Origin: Paenibacillus baekrokdamisoli
GTDB lineage: Bacteria; Bacillota; Bacilli; Paenibacillales; Paenibacillaceae
Reading direction: 5' to 3'
DNA: 64,000 nt
Assembly (NCBI RefSeq): GCF_003945345.1
Contig: NZ_AP019308.1
Location: forward strand, 1,116,001 to 1,180,000
Shown here: positions 53,429 through 63,861 of the stretch, one piece after another
How the letters are laid out: each line of letters begins with the position of its first letter
Position numbering within the stretch: the stretch's first letter is position 1
Notes under the pieces: model-generated
Seen by the model: only the letters and a program-made list of their open reading frames with translations
What the model was told of the DNA's origin: nothing
Databases searched by the model: none
Position numbers and translations under genes: made by a program

Positions 53429-54430
53429 GTGAGAGTTAAAGACATGCAGATACCTGTGCAGGAGTCGAATTTGCTGGAGAAAGAAACGATTTTATCCGTT
53501 AAGGGTGTCAAAAAGAAAATAAGCGGTAAAATGATCATTCATGATGTCTCCTTCAACGTGCAAGCGGGAGAAATTTTCGGGTTTCTTGGACCTAATGGTT
53601 CCGGTAAAACAACTACGATTCGGATGCTTGTTGACTTAATTAAACCAACAGCCGGTGAGATCAAGATTTGCGGTCATAATGTTCAACGAGATCCCGAGGA
53701 AGCGCTGCGTCATATTGGATGTATCGTCGAGAATCCTGAGGTTTATAGCTATATGACCGGATGGGAGAATCTGGAGCATTTTGCCCGGATGCAGAGAGGC
53801 ATTGACAATGACCGTATTCAGGAGGTTGTTGCTATCGTTGGTCTTGAGCATCGGATTCATGATAAGGTCAAAACCTATTCGCTTGGGATGCGGCAGCGGC
53901 TGGGTATCGCGCAAGCGCTATTGGGTAGACCTCGGTTACTGATTCTGGACGAGCCTACGAATGGACTTGATCCTAAAGGTATTAAGGAGCTGCGCGAATT
54001 TGTGCGTATGCTGGCTGATCAGGGTATGAGCTTATTCATATCCAGCCATTTATTAAGTGAAATCCAATTAATGTGTGACCGTGTTGCTATTATTAGCCAT
54101 GGTCGTGTTCTTGCAGTTGGTACTGTCGATGAGCTGGTTAAGCAGGCAGGGACTTATGTGGTATGGCAATTCGATCAGCCGGAAGCGGGGAGACAACTGC
54201 TGGCAAAGGAGCAGGATATTATCTTCGTTGGTAACGGCGAGCATCGAATCGATGAGAGTATATTGGCTGGGCTGCAGGATGCTTTGATTACAATCATGGA
54301 GCATGAGCGAATTCCTGGACTTGTTGAGAAGGCCGTCCATGCCGGTATCGGCGTTCTTTCTGTTCAGCGAATTGCACCAACACTTGAGGAATTATTTTTG
54401 AAAATGACGGAGGGGGAGAGCATTGGATAG
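53429..54430 (+). CDS. ABC transporter ATP-binding protein
   Basis: The 333-residue ATPase has Walker A GPNGSGKTTT, signature YSLGMRQRLGIA, and Walker B LLILDEPTNGLDP, with a C-terminal extension of the BcrA/CcmA drug-transporter class. GTG at 53429 has AGGAGGGG upstream; an initial ~20 residues precede the ABC domain. It overlaps the permease gene by 8 bp. Substrate is unknown. Confidence 0.92.
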   Translation: MRVKDMQIPVQESNLLEKETILSVKGVKKKISGKMIIHDVSFNVQAGEIFGFLGPNGSGKTTTIRMLVDLIKPTAGEIKICGHNVQRDPEEALRHIGCIVENPEVYSYMTGWENLEHFARMQRGIDNDRIQEVVAIVGLEHRIHDKVKTYSLGMRQRLGIAQALLGRPRLLILDEPTNGLDPKGIKELREFVRMLADQGMSLFISSHLLSEIQLMCDRVAIISHGRVLAVGTVDELVKQAGTYVVWQFDQPEAGRQLLAKEQDIIFVGNGEHRIDESILAGLQDALITIMEHERIPGLVEKAVHAGIGVLSVQRIAPTLEELFLKMTEGESIG

Positions 54431-55409
54431 CTTGCTGCCGCTTATACAGAACGAGACGCTGAAAATTTGGAAGAAGAAACGATTCTATGTCGTTATTCTC
54501 GTACTGCTTGTGCTCATCCCTATATTCACTTATGCGCAGATGAAAATATCCGAAACGAACAAGAAGAACTTCAAGGATTGGCGTAATCAGCTGGTCCAGC
54601 AAATTAACGATTATCAGAATGCGCTGTCCAGTGAGCGAATTCCAGAAGAATGGAAACGATATCGCAAAATCGCCGTTCAGCAGCTGCAGTACTATTTGGA
54701 TCATGATGTGAACCCGAATTCACCTGATGGTGTTACCTTTACACGCGGCTTTATGTCAAATTCCGTCACGCTATTCTATCCCTTGCTCGTTCTCGCGATT
54801 GCATCCGATCTGATCTCCGGCGAACGAACGACGGGCACGATTAAGATGTTGCTGACGCGTCCTGTTCGAAGGTGGAAGATCCTATTCAGTAAGCTGATTG
54901 CCCTTACACTTTATGTGTCCCTTATTGTTGTTTCCAGCGCCATTCTCTGTTATCTTATATCGGGCGCACTGTTTGGCTACGGTGGCTGGACAATGCCGAT
55001 TTTTACGGGCTTTGTTATTAATGGCTCAAGCGTGAACAATTCATTTGTTCATGCGGTACCGCAATGGCTCTACTTACTCATGGAAGGCGGACTTATCTGG
55101 GTATCCTCTATGACAGTAGCTATCCTGGCACTTATGGTTTCTGTTCTCGTAAGAAGCACGGCAGCGAGTATTGTGACAATGATGGCAGCTGTTATTGCCG
55201 GGACGATTCTATCCAGCATGTCCTCCTCTTGGGAAAGCGCCAAATATGTGTTTGCAGTTAATCTGCAGCTAACGGGTTATCTAGCTGGTTCACCACCTCC
55301 AATTCAGGGAATGACGCTCTCGTTTTCGCTCTTTATTTTGGCAGTTTGGGCGATTGGCGGATTAATCGTTTCTTTCAGTGTCTTTACGAAACAGGACATC
55401 ATGAATTAG
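54423..55409 (+). CDS. ABC-2 type transporter permease
   Basis: The 328-residue integral membrane protein has an N-terminal helix (YVVILVLLVLIPIF), an extracytoplasmic loop (about 45-110), then five membrane segments; ISGERTTGTIKMLLTRPV is the coupling helix typical of ABC-2 permeases. TTG start with GGAGGGGGAG upstream. Partner of the preceding ATPase. Confidence 0.9.
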   Translation: MDSLLPLIQNETLKIWKKKRFYVVILVLLVLIPIFTYAQMKISETNKKNFKDWRNQLVQQINDYQNALSSERIPEEWKRYRKIAVQQLQYYLDHDVNPNSPDGVTFTRGFMSNSVTLFYPLLVLAIASDLISGERTTGTIKMLLTRPVRRWKILFSKLIALTLYVSLIVVSSAILCYLISGALFGYGGWTMPIFTGFVINGSSVNNSFVHAVPQWLYLLMEGGLIWVSSMTVAILALMVSVLVRSTAASIVTMMAAVIAGTILSSMSSSWESAKYVFAVNLQLTGYLAGSPPPIQGMTLSFSLFILAVWAIGGLIVSFSVFTKQDIMN

Positions 55410-55486
55410 AATAGCTTTCAGTGGGAGTTTAAAGGAAATGATCCGTTCCGTGCAGCTGTTCCTTATTTTTATGCTGAGGCGGGAGT

Positions 55487-55513
55487 AGGCGCTACTGGCG
55501 CTTATCATTTTTA
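55487..55513 (+). terminator. Weak terminator candidate after the ABC-2 permease
   Basis: AGGCGC pairs with GCGCTT around TACTG, followed by ATCATTTTTATTT. The stem is only 6 bp. The remaining gap to parE (55514-55624) shows nothing definite apart from a TTGACG at 55525 without a good -10. Confidence 0.4.
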
Positions 55514-55624
55514 TTTAGCGTTATTTGACGAAATTGAGGTATGATTGCATACGTTATGTTATTAGACAAGTGATGGTATGGATGGAGAAAATAGTTTTTG
55601 CTTTGTAAAAACTTTAAATTATGC

Positions 55625-55648
55625 TTACGAAGCCGGTTTGCTTCGTAA
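55625..55648 (+). promoter_or_regulatory. Leader hairpin upstream of parE
   Basis: A perfect 9-bp stem, TTACGAAGC with GCTTCGTAA, closes on CGGTTT and ends eight bases before the parE Shine-Dalgarno. It could act on message stability or translation, or as a weak terminator (TAAATTTT follows). Confidence 0.5.
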
Positions 55649-55668
55649 TAAATTTTAGGAGGACCAGT

Positions 55669-57645
55669 ATGACTGAGCAGGTGGATCTGTTTGCGGGCGA
55701 GACTTCTTCGGCTGCTAATCGTAATTACGAAGCCGACGATATTCAAGTGCTGGAGGGTTTGACGGCAGTCCGCAAACGGCCCGGGATGTATATAGGAAGC
55801 ACAAGCAGCTCGGGACTGCATCATCTCGTCTGGGAGATCGTCGACAACGCAGTCGATGAGCATTTAGCCAAATTTTGTTCTACAATTGATGTCGTCATTC
55901 ATTCAGACGGCTCTGTAATGGTTAAAGATAACGGGCGAGGTATTCCGACAGGGATGCATAAGACAGGAATTCCAACTCCACAGGTGGTATTTACAATTTT
56001 GCATGCGGGCGGCAAATTTGGCGGTGGAGGATATAAGAAATCCGGTGGACTTCATGGTGTTGGCGCATCGGTAACGAATGCGTTGTCTGAATGGCTGGAG
56101 GTCGAAATTTTCCGAGACGGGAAGATAAGTAAACAACGTTTCGAGTATTGGGTCGACAAGAACGGCAAAGAGCATGTGGGTGAGCCCGTGAGAGGGCTGG
56201 AAGTCATCGGCAACACGAATCGGACAGGAACGAAGGTTACGTTCAAGCCTGATGCTCGCGTATTCCACGGTAATATTGCGATAAGTTACGAGACTTTATC
56301 TGAGCGTCTTCAAGAAATTGCGTTTCTGAACTCCGGCTTGAAAGTGTCGGTTAAGGACGAAAGAAGCGGCAAACAAGAGATTTATCATTATGAGGGCGGC
56401 GCGCGTCAATTTGTTCAATTCCTGAATGAGGATAAAACCGTTCTGCATGATGTCATTCATTTTGCTGCGGAGAAGGATGATATTGAAGTTGAAGTTGCAC
56501 TGCAATATAACGATGGATATACAGAAACTTTGGCCTCATTCGTAAATGCGATTCCAACGCGCGGTGGCGGTACGCATGAAACGGGCTTCAGAACCGCTTA
56601 TACGCGTGTAATGAATGATTATGCTCGTAAAAATGCGCTCTTAAGGGAAAAGGATAAAAATCTTGAGGGTAATGATTTGCGTGAAGGTATGATGGCGGTC
56701 ATTAATATCAAGATGTCTGAGGTTGAATTTGTCGGTCAAACGAAGGATCAGCTCGGAAGTTCATCTGCTCGAAGTGTGGTTGATGCGATTGTGTCGGACA
56801 AAATGCAGGTTTTCCTGGAAGAGAATCCGCAGGTTGCCCAAATGCTGCTCAAGAAATCGGTGCAAGCCTCAAGAGCTCGTGAAGCAGCGCGTAAAGCGCG
56901 TGAAGAAATTCGCAGCGGCAAGAAGAAGAGCGAAAGCTCCAATCTGAATGGTAAATTGACACCAGCCCAGTCGAAGGATTATACACGAAATGAGTTATTT
57001 ATTGTCGAAGGTGATTCAGCTGGCGGCTCGGCTAAACAAGGGCGTGACTCTAAGCATCAGGCTATATTGCCTCTTAAGGGCAAGCCGATGAATCCAGAGA
57101 AGGCTAAACTCATTGATATTCTAAAAAACGATGAATATAAGGCGATTATCTCGGCGATTGGCTCAGGAATTGGGCCGGAATTCGACGCAGAATCGTGTAA
57201 CTATAATAAAATAATTATCATGACGGATGCTGATACCGATGGCGCCCACATCCAAGTCTTACTTTTGACCTTCTTTTATCGCTACATGAAGCCGCTAATT
57301 GATTTGGGTCGTGTGTATATCGCACAACCACCGCTCTATAAGCTTACCCGTAAGTCTGGTAAGCTGGAGACGGTTCGATATGCTTGGACGGATGAACAAC
57401 TGCAGAACTATTTGAAGGAATTTGGCAAGAATTTTGAGCTGCAGCGTTATAAAGGACTCGGTGAGATGAATCCAGATCAGCTATGGGAAACAACGATGAA
57501 TCCAGAGTCACGTACGCTGCTTCAGGTACAGATTGAGGATGCCGCCAAAGCTGAGCGCCGCGTATCGACGCTCATGGGTGACAAAGTTGATCCACGTAAA
57601 CGCTGGATTATTGAAAATGTCGACTTTACCGAGTACGTGGAATAG
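55669..57645 (+). CDS. parE: DNA topoisomerase IV subunit B
   Basis: The 658-residue ATPase subunit of topoisomerase IV unlinks daughter chromosomes. The GHKL ATPase has [19 protein letters not shown] and [10 protein letters not shown]; the TOPRIM domain has [14 protein letters not shown] and the metal DTDGAH. ParE rather than GyrB is assigned because parC follows 11 bp later, whereas gyrB normally lies near dnaA. ATG at 55669 has TAGGAGG upstream. Confidence 0.93.
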   Translation: MTEQVDLFAGETSSAANRNYEADDIQVLEGLTAVRKRPGMYIGSTSSSGLHHLVWEIVDNAVDEHLAKFCSTIDVVIHSDGSVMVKDNGRGIPTGMHKTGIPTPQVVFTILHAGGKFGGGGYKKSGGLHGVGASVTNALSEWLEVEIFRDGKISKQRFEYWVDKNGKEHVGEPVRGLEVIGNTNRTGTKVTFKPDARVFHGNIAISYETLSERLQEIAFLNSGLKVSVKDERSGKQEIYHYEGGARQFVQFLNEDKTVLHDVIHFAAEKDDIEVEVALQYNDGYTETLASFVNAIPTRGGGTHETGFRTAYTRVMNDYARKNALLREKDKNLEGNDLREGMMAVINIKMSEVEFVGQTKDQLGSSSARSVVDAIVSDKMQVFLEENPQVAQMLLKKSVQASRAREAARKAREEIRSGKKKSESSNLNGKLTPAQSKDYTRNELFIVEGDSAGGSAKQGRDSKHQAILPLKGKPMNPEKAKLIDILKNDEYKAIISAIGSGIGPEFDAESCNYNKIIIMTDADTDGAHIQVLLLTFFYRYMKPLIDLGRVYIAQPPLYKLTRKSGKLETVRYAWTDEQLQNYLKEFGKNFELQRYKGLGEMNPDQLWETTMNPESRTLLQVQIEDAAKAERRVSTLMGDKVDPRKRWIIENVDFTEYVE

Positions 57646-57656
57646 GAGAGAAAAGC

Positions 57657-60098
57657 ATGAGCATCCTGGAACAGTTTTTACCGGCGTTTTTGGAAGAGGT
57701 TGTCGGAGACCGATTCGGACGCTATTCCAAATACATCATACAGGACCGTGCCATACCCGACGTTCGCGACGGATTGAAACCGGTTCAAAGGCGTATTTTA
57801 TACGCGATGTATGATTCTGGTAACACGCCTGATAAAGGCTATCGTAAATCGGCTAAAACAGTCGGTGATGTTATGGGTAATTACCATCCACACGGAGATT
57901 CCTCCATCTATGATGGAATGGTAAGGATGGCCCAGCCATGGAAGATGGGGCATATGCTTGTTGATGGACATGGCAACTGGGGTTCAGTTGATGATGATCC
58001 ACCAGCAGCAATGCGTTATACAGAAGCTCGGCTATCCTCGATTGCGATGGAGCTGCTTCGTGATATTGAGAAACGAACGGTCTTATTTAAAGACAATTTC
58101 GATAATACAACCAAAGAACCCGTTGTATTGCCAGCTCGTTATCCGAACTTATTGGTTAATGGAGTTAGTGGAATTTCAGCGGGCTTTGCTACGGAGATTC
58201 CACCGCATAATTTAAGAGAAGTAATCAATGCTTGCATAGCGATGATGGAGAAACCGGATCTTGAGCTAGAAGAGCTTATGACGATTCTCAAAGGTCCGGA
58301 CTTCCCAACTGGCGGCATGATTATGGGCGAGGAAGGGATCCGCGATGCTTATCAGAATGGTAAGGGACGTATTTACCTTCGGTCCAAAACGACCATTGAA
58401 GACATGAAGGGCGGACGCCAACAGCTTGTTATAACAGAAATTCCTTATCAGGTTGTTAAGTCTCGTCTTGTAACCGCGATGGAAAACATCCGCATCGAGA
58501 AAAAGGTTGAAGGGATCGCTGAGGTTCGCGATGAAAGCGGCCGGAATGGCCTTCGTATTGTTGTGGAATTCAAGAAAGAAGCGGATGCACAAGGTATACT
58601 GGCTTACCTGTTGAAGAAAACCGACCTTCAAGTCGTATACAACTTCAATATGGTGGCAATCGTGAACAAAGCGCCGAAACAGTTAGGTGTAAGGGAAATT
58701 CTAACGGCTTATATCGCCCATCAGAGAGAAGTTGTGACGCATCGGTCACAATATGACCTTGATAAAGCGGAAGACCGTGCACACGTGCTGGAAGGGCTTG
58801 CAAAAGCGCTTAATTTGCTCGATGAGATTATTGCGACGATTAAAGCATCAAAAAACCGACAAGACGCTCAAAATAACCTCGTAGAGAAGTTTACCTTTAC
58901 CGAACGACAGGCAGATGCCATTCTAACGTTACAATTGTACCGATTAACGAATCTCGAAATCAATTCCATTGAAAAAGAATTGAAAGAAATACAGAAACGA
59001 ATCGCTTACTTGCGCTCTATTCTGAATAGCGAGAAGAAGCTGCTAAGTGTCATAAAAGAAGAACTCCTTGAAATTCGTGATAAATACGGCATCGATCGTC
59101 GTTCAGAAATTAGAGGCGAGGTCGAGGAGCTGAAGGTGAATCTGGAGGTCATCGTCCCTGCTGAGGATGTTCTTGTCACCTTGAGTCAAGATGGTTACAT
59201 CAAGCGTACGTCTAAGCAATCCTTTACCCGTTCCGGTGGTGAGATTGGCAATGCTGGGGTGAAGGAAGGCGACGTTATCCGCACCCTGCTGGATGTGAAT
59301 ACGATTGATCAGCTGCTCTTGTTTACGCGGAAAGGTTACTATTATCCATTGCCTGTCCATCTCATTCCAGAGTTCAAATGGAAGGATACAGGAACAGCTG
59401 TCGTCAATGTAGTCTCGATTCCTAAGGATGATAGTGTCATAAGTGTCATTCCAATTAAAGATTTCGAAGAGGCTAACCGTTCACTGCTATTCGTAACTAG
59501 AAGAGGTCAAGTAAAACGGACAGATCTGAAGGAATACAGATCCTCACGTTCTACCGGTATGGCCGCTGTAAAGGTTGCAGAAGGTGATGAGGTGCTTCGA
59601 GTCATTCTAAGCGATGCCTCCAAAGAATTGCTGCTAGTTAGTAAAGAAGGCATGAGCATACGCTTCATGGAGACTGAAGTGAATGGTATGGGGCGCGTAG
59701 CTGGTGGCGTTCGGGGCATTCAAATCAAGGAAACCGATGAAGTGGTCGCTGCGGAGCTGGTGCTTGGTGATGAAGGAGAAGTCCTAGTCATCACAGAGCT
59801 TGGCTTTGCGAAGCGTTCTCTGCTGCTTGATTACCCGATACAAGGCCGTGGAGGCAAAGGCGTAGCAACCTTTGAATTCAAGGAAGGGAAGCGGGTAAGA
59901 ACGAATGGAGAAAGACTGATTGGCGCTTTCCACTGCAAAGAGGAACGCGAACTGCTGCTGCTTACTGCTTCAGGCGTTCAAATGATTGTATCTACAGAAA
60001 AAGCGCCAGTGGATGACCGGAAATCGACGGGACGAGCTATTGTTACAGTAGATAAGAAAGACATACTCTTAACGGTATTCCCAAAAGCAGACAGTTAA
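57657..60098 (+). CDS. parC: DNA topoisomerase IV subunit A
   Basis: The 813-residue DNA-cleaving subunit carries [18 protein letters not shown], the quinolone-target region [14 protein letters not shown] and the catalytic tyrosine in [12 protein letters not shown] coiled-coil tower follows, then a C-terminal beta-pinwheel with imperfect repeats (about 490-800). GGAGAG precedes the ATG. Ser is retained at both variable positions of the quinolone region. A strong hairpin at 60171 probably terminates the transcript. Confidence 0.94.
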   Translation: MSILEQFLPAFLEEVVGDRFGRYSKYIIQDRAIPDVRDGLKPVQRRILYAMYDSGNTPDKGYRKSAKTVGDVMGNYHPHGDSSIYDGMVRMAQPWKMGHMLVDGHGNWGSVDDDPPAAMRYTEARLSSIAMELLRDIEKRTVLFKDNFDNTTKEPVVLPARYPNLLVNGVSGISAGFATEIPPHNLREVINACIAMMEKPDLELEELMTILKGPDFPTGGMIMGEEGIRDAYQNGKGRIYLRSKTTIEDMKGGRQQLVITEIPYQVVKSRLVTAMENIRIEKKVEGIAEVRDESGRNGLRIVVEFKKEADAQGILAYLLKKTDLQVVYNFNMVAIVNKAPKQLGVREILTAYIAHQREVVTHRSQYDLDKAEDRAHVLEGLAKALNLLDEIIATIKASKNRQDAQNNLVEKFTFTERQADAILTLQLYRLTNLEINSIEKELKEIQKRIAYLRSILNSEKKLLSVIKEELLEIRDKYGIDRRSEIRGEVEELKVNLEVIVPAEDVLVTLSQDGYIKRTSKQSFTRSGGEIGNAGVKEGDVIRTLLDVNTIDQLLLFTRKGYYYPLPVHLIPEFKWKDTGTAVVNVVSIPKDDSVISVIPIKDFEEANRSLLFVTRRGQVKRTDLKEYRSSRSTGMAAVKVAEGDEVLRVILSDASKELLLVSKEGMSIRFMETEVNGMGRVAGGVRGIQIKETDEVVAAELVLGDEGEVLVITELGFAKRSLLLDYPIQGRGGKGVATFEFKEGKRVRTNGERLIGAFHCKEERELLLLTASGVQMIVSTEKAPVDDRKSTGRAIVTVDKKDILLTVFPKADS

Positions 60099-60107
60099 GC
60101 AAGATTC

Positions 60108-60275
60108 TTAATCAAAAGGCTGATGCGGTGGATCGATTCGTTCGATTAATTGCATCACCATATCTAATACGACCCACAGTGGGGCCGGCTCATCAAGCCG
60201 GTCCATCCATTGTGGGTCTTTTATTACACCACTATCGATCAGCTTACGCATTAATTCCATTTTACGGTCGTTCAT
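60108..60275 (-). CDS. Small hypothetical protein convergent with parC
   Basis: The 55-residue frame (MNDRKMELMRKLIDSGVIKD, then PQWMDRL and a helical C-terminus) has a protein-like composition, and GGGAG lies ten bases before the ATG. Its stop is 9 bp from the parC stop. A strong hairpin lies inside it, so it could instead be a by-product of the terminator; I favour a real gene at moderate confidence. Confidence 0.5.
   Translation of the reverse strand: MNDRKMELMRKLIDSGVIKDPQWMDRLDEPAPLWVVLDMVMQLIERIDPPHQPFD
60171..60223 (+). terminator. Terminator of parEC within the convergent small gene
   Basis: ACCCACAGTGG pairs with CCATTGTGGGT, and GGCCGGCT with AGCCGGTCC, closing on CATCA and followed by TTTTATT. 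It lies 73 bp past parC, inside the opposite-strand reading frame. Confidence 0.75.
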
Positions 60276-60368
60276 GGCAATCACGCTCCCGCGTTTAATT
60301 TCGAGCCGGTACAACAGCCTATGCCCTAGTCTATGTCTAACCATGTCAAATGGTTCTGTTTCCTAGCG

Positions 60369-60390
60369 GTTAATAGGACAAAATATTAAC
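60369..60390. promoter_or_regulatory. Palindrome upstream of marR
   Basis: GTTAATA and TATTAAC form a perfect 7-bp inverted repeat with an 8-bp spacer, 30 bp upstream of the marR -10. It could be an operator for the MarR protein. Confidence 0.4.
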
Positions 60391-60420
60391 TGCATTAATC
60401 TTTTATTCGACAATTTGAAA

Positions 60421-60429
60421 TGCTATAAT
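60421..60429 (+). promoter_or_regulatory. Extended -10 promoter for marR
   Basis: TGCTATAAT is a perfect extended -10 box; the -35 region is weak. The start codon is 29 bp downstream. Confidence 0.6.
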
Positions 60430-60457
60430 CGAGTTAAGAGGATAACGGAGAAAGCGG

Positions 60458-60874
60458 GTGAGTCTCATCATTTCTACTGAATTTGCTAAGTTGTGGATGA
60501 AGATGACGAAAGACTGGAAGACGCATCTGGAGGAAGAACTTTCGCCTGGATTAACGGAAGGTCAGCTCGTCGTACTTGAGCTGCTGCTGCAATATCAGCC
60601 GATGAAGCCATCCGATTTACTGGCTTATCTCGCTACGACACCTGCCGCAATTACGACATTGTTAGACCGTATGGAGCGCGCTGGCTTGGTCGTCCGTAGC
60701 CGTGATGAGCGTGATCGCCGAATTGTATGGGTAACAGTAACCGAGAAGGGGGATGCTGAGGCTAAGCGCGGCATTGCCATCCGGGAAGCATTTATTGATG
60801 GAGCACTGGATCGTATTTCTTCACATAACCAACAGCTGCTTGTCTATCTTCTTGGAAAAGTTGCTCATACATAG
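60458..60874 (+). CDS. MarR-family transcriptional regulator
   Basis: The 138-residue protein has the MarR winged-helix core (LTEGQLVVLELL, PSDLLAYLATTPAAITTLLD, RMERAGLVVRSRDERDRR, IVWVTVTEKG). Start is GTG at 60458 with GGAG upstream. It stands alone, with a palindrome in its promoter region suggesting autoregulation. The inducer is unknown. A bidirectional terminator separates it from the capA-like gene. Confidence 0.9.
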   Translation: MSLIISTEFAKLWMKMTKDWKTHLEEELSPGLTEGQLVVLELLLQYQPMKPSDLLAYLATTPAAITTLLDRMERAGLVVRSRDERDRRIVWVTVTEKGDAEAKRGIAIREAFIDGALDRISSHNQQLLVYLLGKVAHT

Positions 60875-60875
60875 A

Positions 60876-60912
60876 GAAAACGCCTCTGCATTTATCGCAG
60901 GGGCGTTTGTTT
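60876..60912. terminator. Bidirectional terminator between marR and the capA-like gene
   Basis: AAACGCCTCTGC pairs with GCAGGGGCGTTT (one G-T pair) around ATTTATC, with A-rich and T-rich flanks suited to both convergent transcripts. Confidence 0.85.
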
Positions 60913-62242
60913 AATTCAAGCTCTCTTGCAGAATATAAGGCTCTGCGGACATCGAAGCGAATCGCTGTTTGAGAATCGTGATATTTTGATTGATAGATGC
61001 GTAATCATTCTCTGTTAAATCTATTAAACTATTAGATATGAGGGCTTGTTCGATAGGGACGATGGTATAATGATAGACATTATTGACTTTACTTCGCTGA
61101 ACCCACGTTGGTATAGGCTCTACATCTCCGATTGAGGTTATACCTGAGCTTACGTTCTTATGGATATCTACTTTAAAAATAACGCCGTAGTCTTTTGTAT
61201 CGCCACGTTGATTCGAGATGAAGTTACCCATGGAGTAGATAATGAGACCTCGTCTTGTCGATCCATCCGGCTCAGGAACCTCTACGGTTTCATAGGGTTG
61301 AACCACATGAGGATGAGAGCCTGCGATAATGTCTGCTCCGGCAGCAATTAGCTTGCGTGCAAGTGTTTTTTGCTTATCATTAGGTGCCGTTTGATATTCC
61401 GTGCCGAAGTGAAGGGAGATCGTAATGAAATCCACGCCAGCCTTCTTCAATTGCGCGATGTCATGAATCATTGCAGCCTCGTCAATCATGGATACCGCAT
61501 AGGGTTTTTTCACGGGTAGAGCGATGCCATTCGTTCCATACGTGTAAGCCAGCAGCCCCATTCGAATACCCTTCCGTTCGACGATTGTAAGGGCGTTTGC
61601 TTCTATACGCGAGCGAGCAGTGCCTTTCGTCACTAAGCCAAGCTTTTGCAATTTCTCTAGCGTGAGTTCAATGCCTTTTGCTCCCCGGTCCATGGCATGA
61701 TTATTCGCATTCGTAACAATATCAAAGCCCGCATATTTTACTGCGTCTGCAAGCTCTGTGGGCGCATTAAATCGCGGGAAGCCGGAATAGCCAAGCGACT
61801 TGCCTGCAATAGGAGTCTCTAAATTCACTAGCGTCCAATCGCCTTGGTCCAAGATCGGTTTAACCTGCGTGAAGAACGGGTTGAAGTTGTAGCGATTCTT
61901 CTTTGAATCGTAAGCTCCTGGCAGCTGCGGCATATGCATCATCACATCGCCAGCAGCCATCCATACCGCATCCGTGACTTTATCAACAGAAGGAGTTGCG
62001 TCATCGTTCGTATCATTGCCTTCAGAATCAGGAGAAGGGCTATCAGGAGAAGGGCTATCACTCTCAGTGCTCGTGTCATCACTATTCGAAGGGTTGGCGT
62101 CGCTTCCTGTATCCGGCTGTGTGATTGGAGGATCATTAACTTTGGATTCATTAGGCTTGTCTGATTCAAGAGCTCCGTTCATGCAGCCTGATAGAATCGT
62201 AAAGATGATCAAGGCGAGACCCAACAAACGGACGATTCTCAT
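60911..62242 (-). CDS. CapA-family lipoprotein (metallophosphatase-like, PGA_cap)
   Basis: The 443-residue protein has a lipoprotein signal with lipobox ILSGC, a Ser/Asp/Pro-rich linker (about 25-85), and a CapA domain: AAGDVMMH, LVNLETPI, NANNHAMDRG, SLHFGTEYQ and AGSHPHVVQPYE with metal-binding His/Asp/Asn. CapA relatives take part in polyglutamate capsule or surface polymer synthesis. A 15-bp direct repeat (62028-62057) encodes SPSPD twice. The ATG overlaps the upstream pseudouridine synthase stop (ATGA). No capBC genes are in the window, so the role is open. Confidence 0.88.
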   Translation of the reverse strand: MRIVRLLGLALIIFTILSGCMNGALESDKPNESKVNDPPITQPDTGSDANPSNSDDTSTESDSPSPDSPSPDSEGNDTNDDATPSVDKVTDAVWMAAGDVMMHMPQLPGAYDSKKNRYNFNPFFTQVKPILDQGDWTLVNLETPIAGKSLGYSGFPRFNAPTELADAVKYAGFDIVTNANNHAMDRGAKGIELTLEKLQKLGLVTKGTARSRIEANALTIVERKGIRMGLLAYTYGTNGIALPVKKPYAVSMIDEAAMIHDIAQLKKAGVDFITISLHFGTEYQTAPNDKQKTLARKLIAAGADIIAGSHPHVVQPYETVEVPEPDGSTRRGLIIYSMGNFISNQRGDTKDYGVIFKVDIHKNVSSGITSIGDVEPIPTWVQRSKVNNVYHYTIVPIEQALISNSLIDLTENDYASINQNITILKQRFASMSAEPYILQESLN

Positions 62243-62994
62243 GCTTCAAACCCTTCCGATGGCAAGATATGCAGGGCATTCGTATAGTCACGTTCACTAA
62301 ATCGCGTCCATACACCCGTTCGCGGGGGTTCTGAGAGGAAGATCATCCATTCCTTCGTAACCGGATGGGCAACGCCTATTGAAGCTGACCACAAGGCTAT
62401 ATCTTGTTCACCCTCCACTATAGGAGCGCCATATTTGCGATCAAAGAAAAGAGGGCAATGAATAGCGGCCATTTGAGCTCGTATTTGATGGGATCTGCCC
62501 GTAACGAGTTTCACGGCTATCAGTGAACAATCACGATGTTTGGCGACTACCACATAATCAAGCAGCGCTTCTTTGGCATCGGCTGTAGGTTTATCATAGA
62601 CAGTGACGATGTTGCGGGCAGCATCCTTGCTCAAATAGTGCCGTAGACGCCCTGAGGAGGCCTTAGGAGAACCGTGAACGACTGTGATGTAGAACTTATC
62701 GAACTGTCTGCTGCGAACGGACTCGGACAAACGTGATGCCGCCTTTGAAGTTTTGGCGAACAGCATCGCTCCGCCGACAGGTCGGTCCAAGCGATGAATA
62801 AGCCCGACATAGACATTGCCAGGCTTTTCGTAGCGAATTTTCAAGTCTTCTTTAAGGAGGGTAACCATATCGGGCTCACCTGTGTCATCGGCTTGAGATA
62901 AGATCCCAGGCTGTTTGACAACAGCGAGGAGGTGATTATCCTCAAATAGAATTGGCAGTATAGAAGAAGGCGATGAATGAGAATCGCTTGTCAT
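62239..62994 (-). CDS. RluA-family pseudouridine synthase
   Basis: The 251-residue enzyme has the catalytic aspartate in GLIHRLDRPVGG, and downstream KLVTGRSHQIRAQM. There is no S4 domain, so it resembles the shorter RluA/YhcT type. The RNA target cannot be assigned. Its ATG directly follows the stop of the methyltransferase gene with GGGAGG upstream, indicating coupling. Confidence 0.9.
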   Translation of the reverse strand: MTSDSHSSPSSILPILFEDNHLLAVVKQPGILSQADDTGEPDMVTLLKEDLKIRYEKPGNVYVGLIHRLDRPVGGAMLFAKTSKAASRLSESVRSRQFDKFYITVVHGSPKASSGRLRHYLSKDAARNIVTVYDKPTADAKEALLDYVVVAKHRDCSLIAVKLVTGRSHQIRAQMAAIHCPLFFDRKYGAPIVEGEQDIALWSASIGVAHPVTKEWMIFLSEPPRTGVWTRFSERDYTNALHILPSEGFEA

Positions 62995-63861
62995 CTATTT
63001 AGCCTCCCAGCGGCCCAAAATTCCGCATGGCAGCGTTAGCCCCGTTGCTGTAATTGGAATTCCGATCTCTCCACTATGAATCGATCCGCTGAATTTCTGC
63101 CCCATTGTCATATGGAGCATATTATGCAGCACGGTAGGAGAGATTCCCGACGTATAGGAATTCACGAGCATAAAGAGTGGATCAGGTGATAAGACGCTTA
63201 AACAAGATTCAATGAAAGGGTAGAGGTTCTCCTCCAGCTTCCACATCTCGCCATTAGGACCGCGTCCGTAGGAAGGAGGGTCCATAATGATAGCATCATA
63301 TTGCTTACCACGGCGTTGCTCCCGCTGCACGAATTTGAACACATCGTCAATAATATATCGAATGGGATTGCTCTCTAGGCCAGATAGCTGCGCGTTTTCT
63401 TTGGCCCACTGTACCATTCCTTTGGCGGCGTCTACATGACATACCTCTGCACCAGCCGCTGCTGCCGCTAAGGTTGCTCCGCCTGTATAAGCAAATAGGT
63501 TAAGAACCCGAATCGGACGTCCTGCTCCGCGGATCTTATCCATCATCCAGCTCCAATTCACTGCTTGCTCAGGGAAAAGGCCTGTATGCTTGAAGCTAGT
63601 TGGACGAATGTGGAATTTAAGCTCCCCGTAGGATACAGTCCAACGTTCAGGCATCTTCGTGCGGAATTCCCATTCTCCACCTCCAGTAGAGCTGCGGTGG
63701 TAGTGACCATCTGCAGTCGTCCAGCGTGAGGTTTGTCCTGTATTCGGCCAAATGACCTGAGGATCAGGTCTTCTAAGGATGTAGGACCCCCAACGTTCTA
63801 ATTTCTCTCCATCCCCTGTGTCTAACAATTCATAGTCTTTCCATTGATCAGCGTTGTACAT
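62995..63861 (-). CDS. Class I SAM-dependent methyltransferase, RlmI/RlmK-like
   Basis: The 288-residue protein has the SAM motif LNLFAYTGG, the acidic [11 protein letters not shown], and the catalytic-site motif MDPPSYGRG typical of the rRNA cytosine methyltransferase (RlmI/RlmK, COG1092) group. No PUA domain precedes it. GGAAGGA lies upstream of the ATG, which is inside the end of the response-regulator gene (14-bp overlap). Likely an rRNA methyltransferase; target unknown. Confidence 0.85.
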   Translation of the reverse strand: MYNADQWKDYELLDTGDGEKLERWGSYILRRPDPQVIWPNTGQTSRWTTADGHYHRSSTGGGEWEFRTKMPERWTVSYGELKFHIRPTSFKHTGLFPEQAVNWSWMMDKIRGAGRPIRVLNLFAYTGGATLAAAAAGAEVCHVDAAKGMVQWAKENAQLSGLESNPIRYIIDDVFKFVQREQRRGKQYDAIIMDPPSYGRGPNGEMWKLEENLYPFIESCLSVLSPDPLFMLVNSYTSGISPTVLHNMLHMTMGQKFSGSIHSGEIGIPITATGLTLPCGILGRWEAK

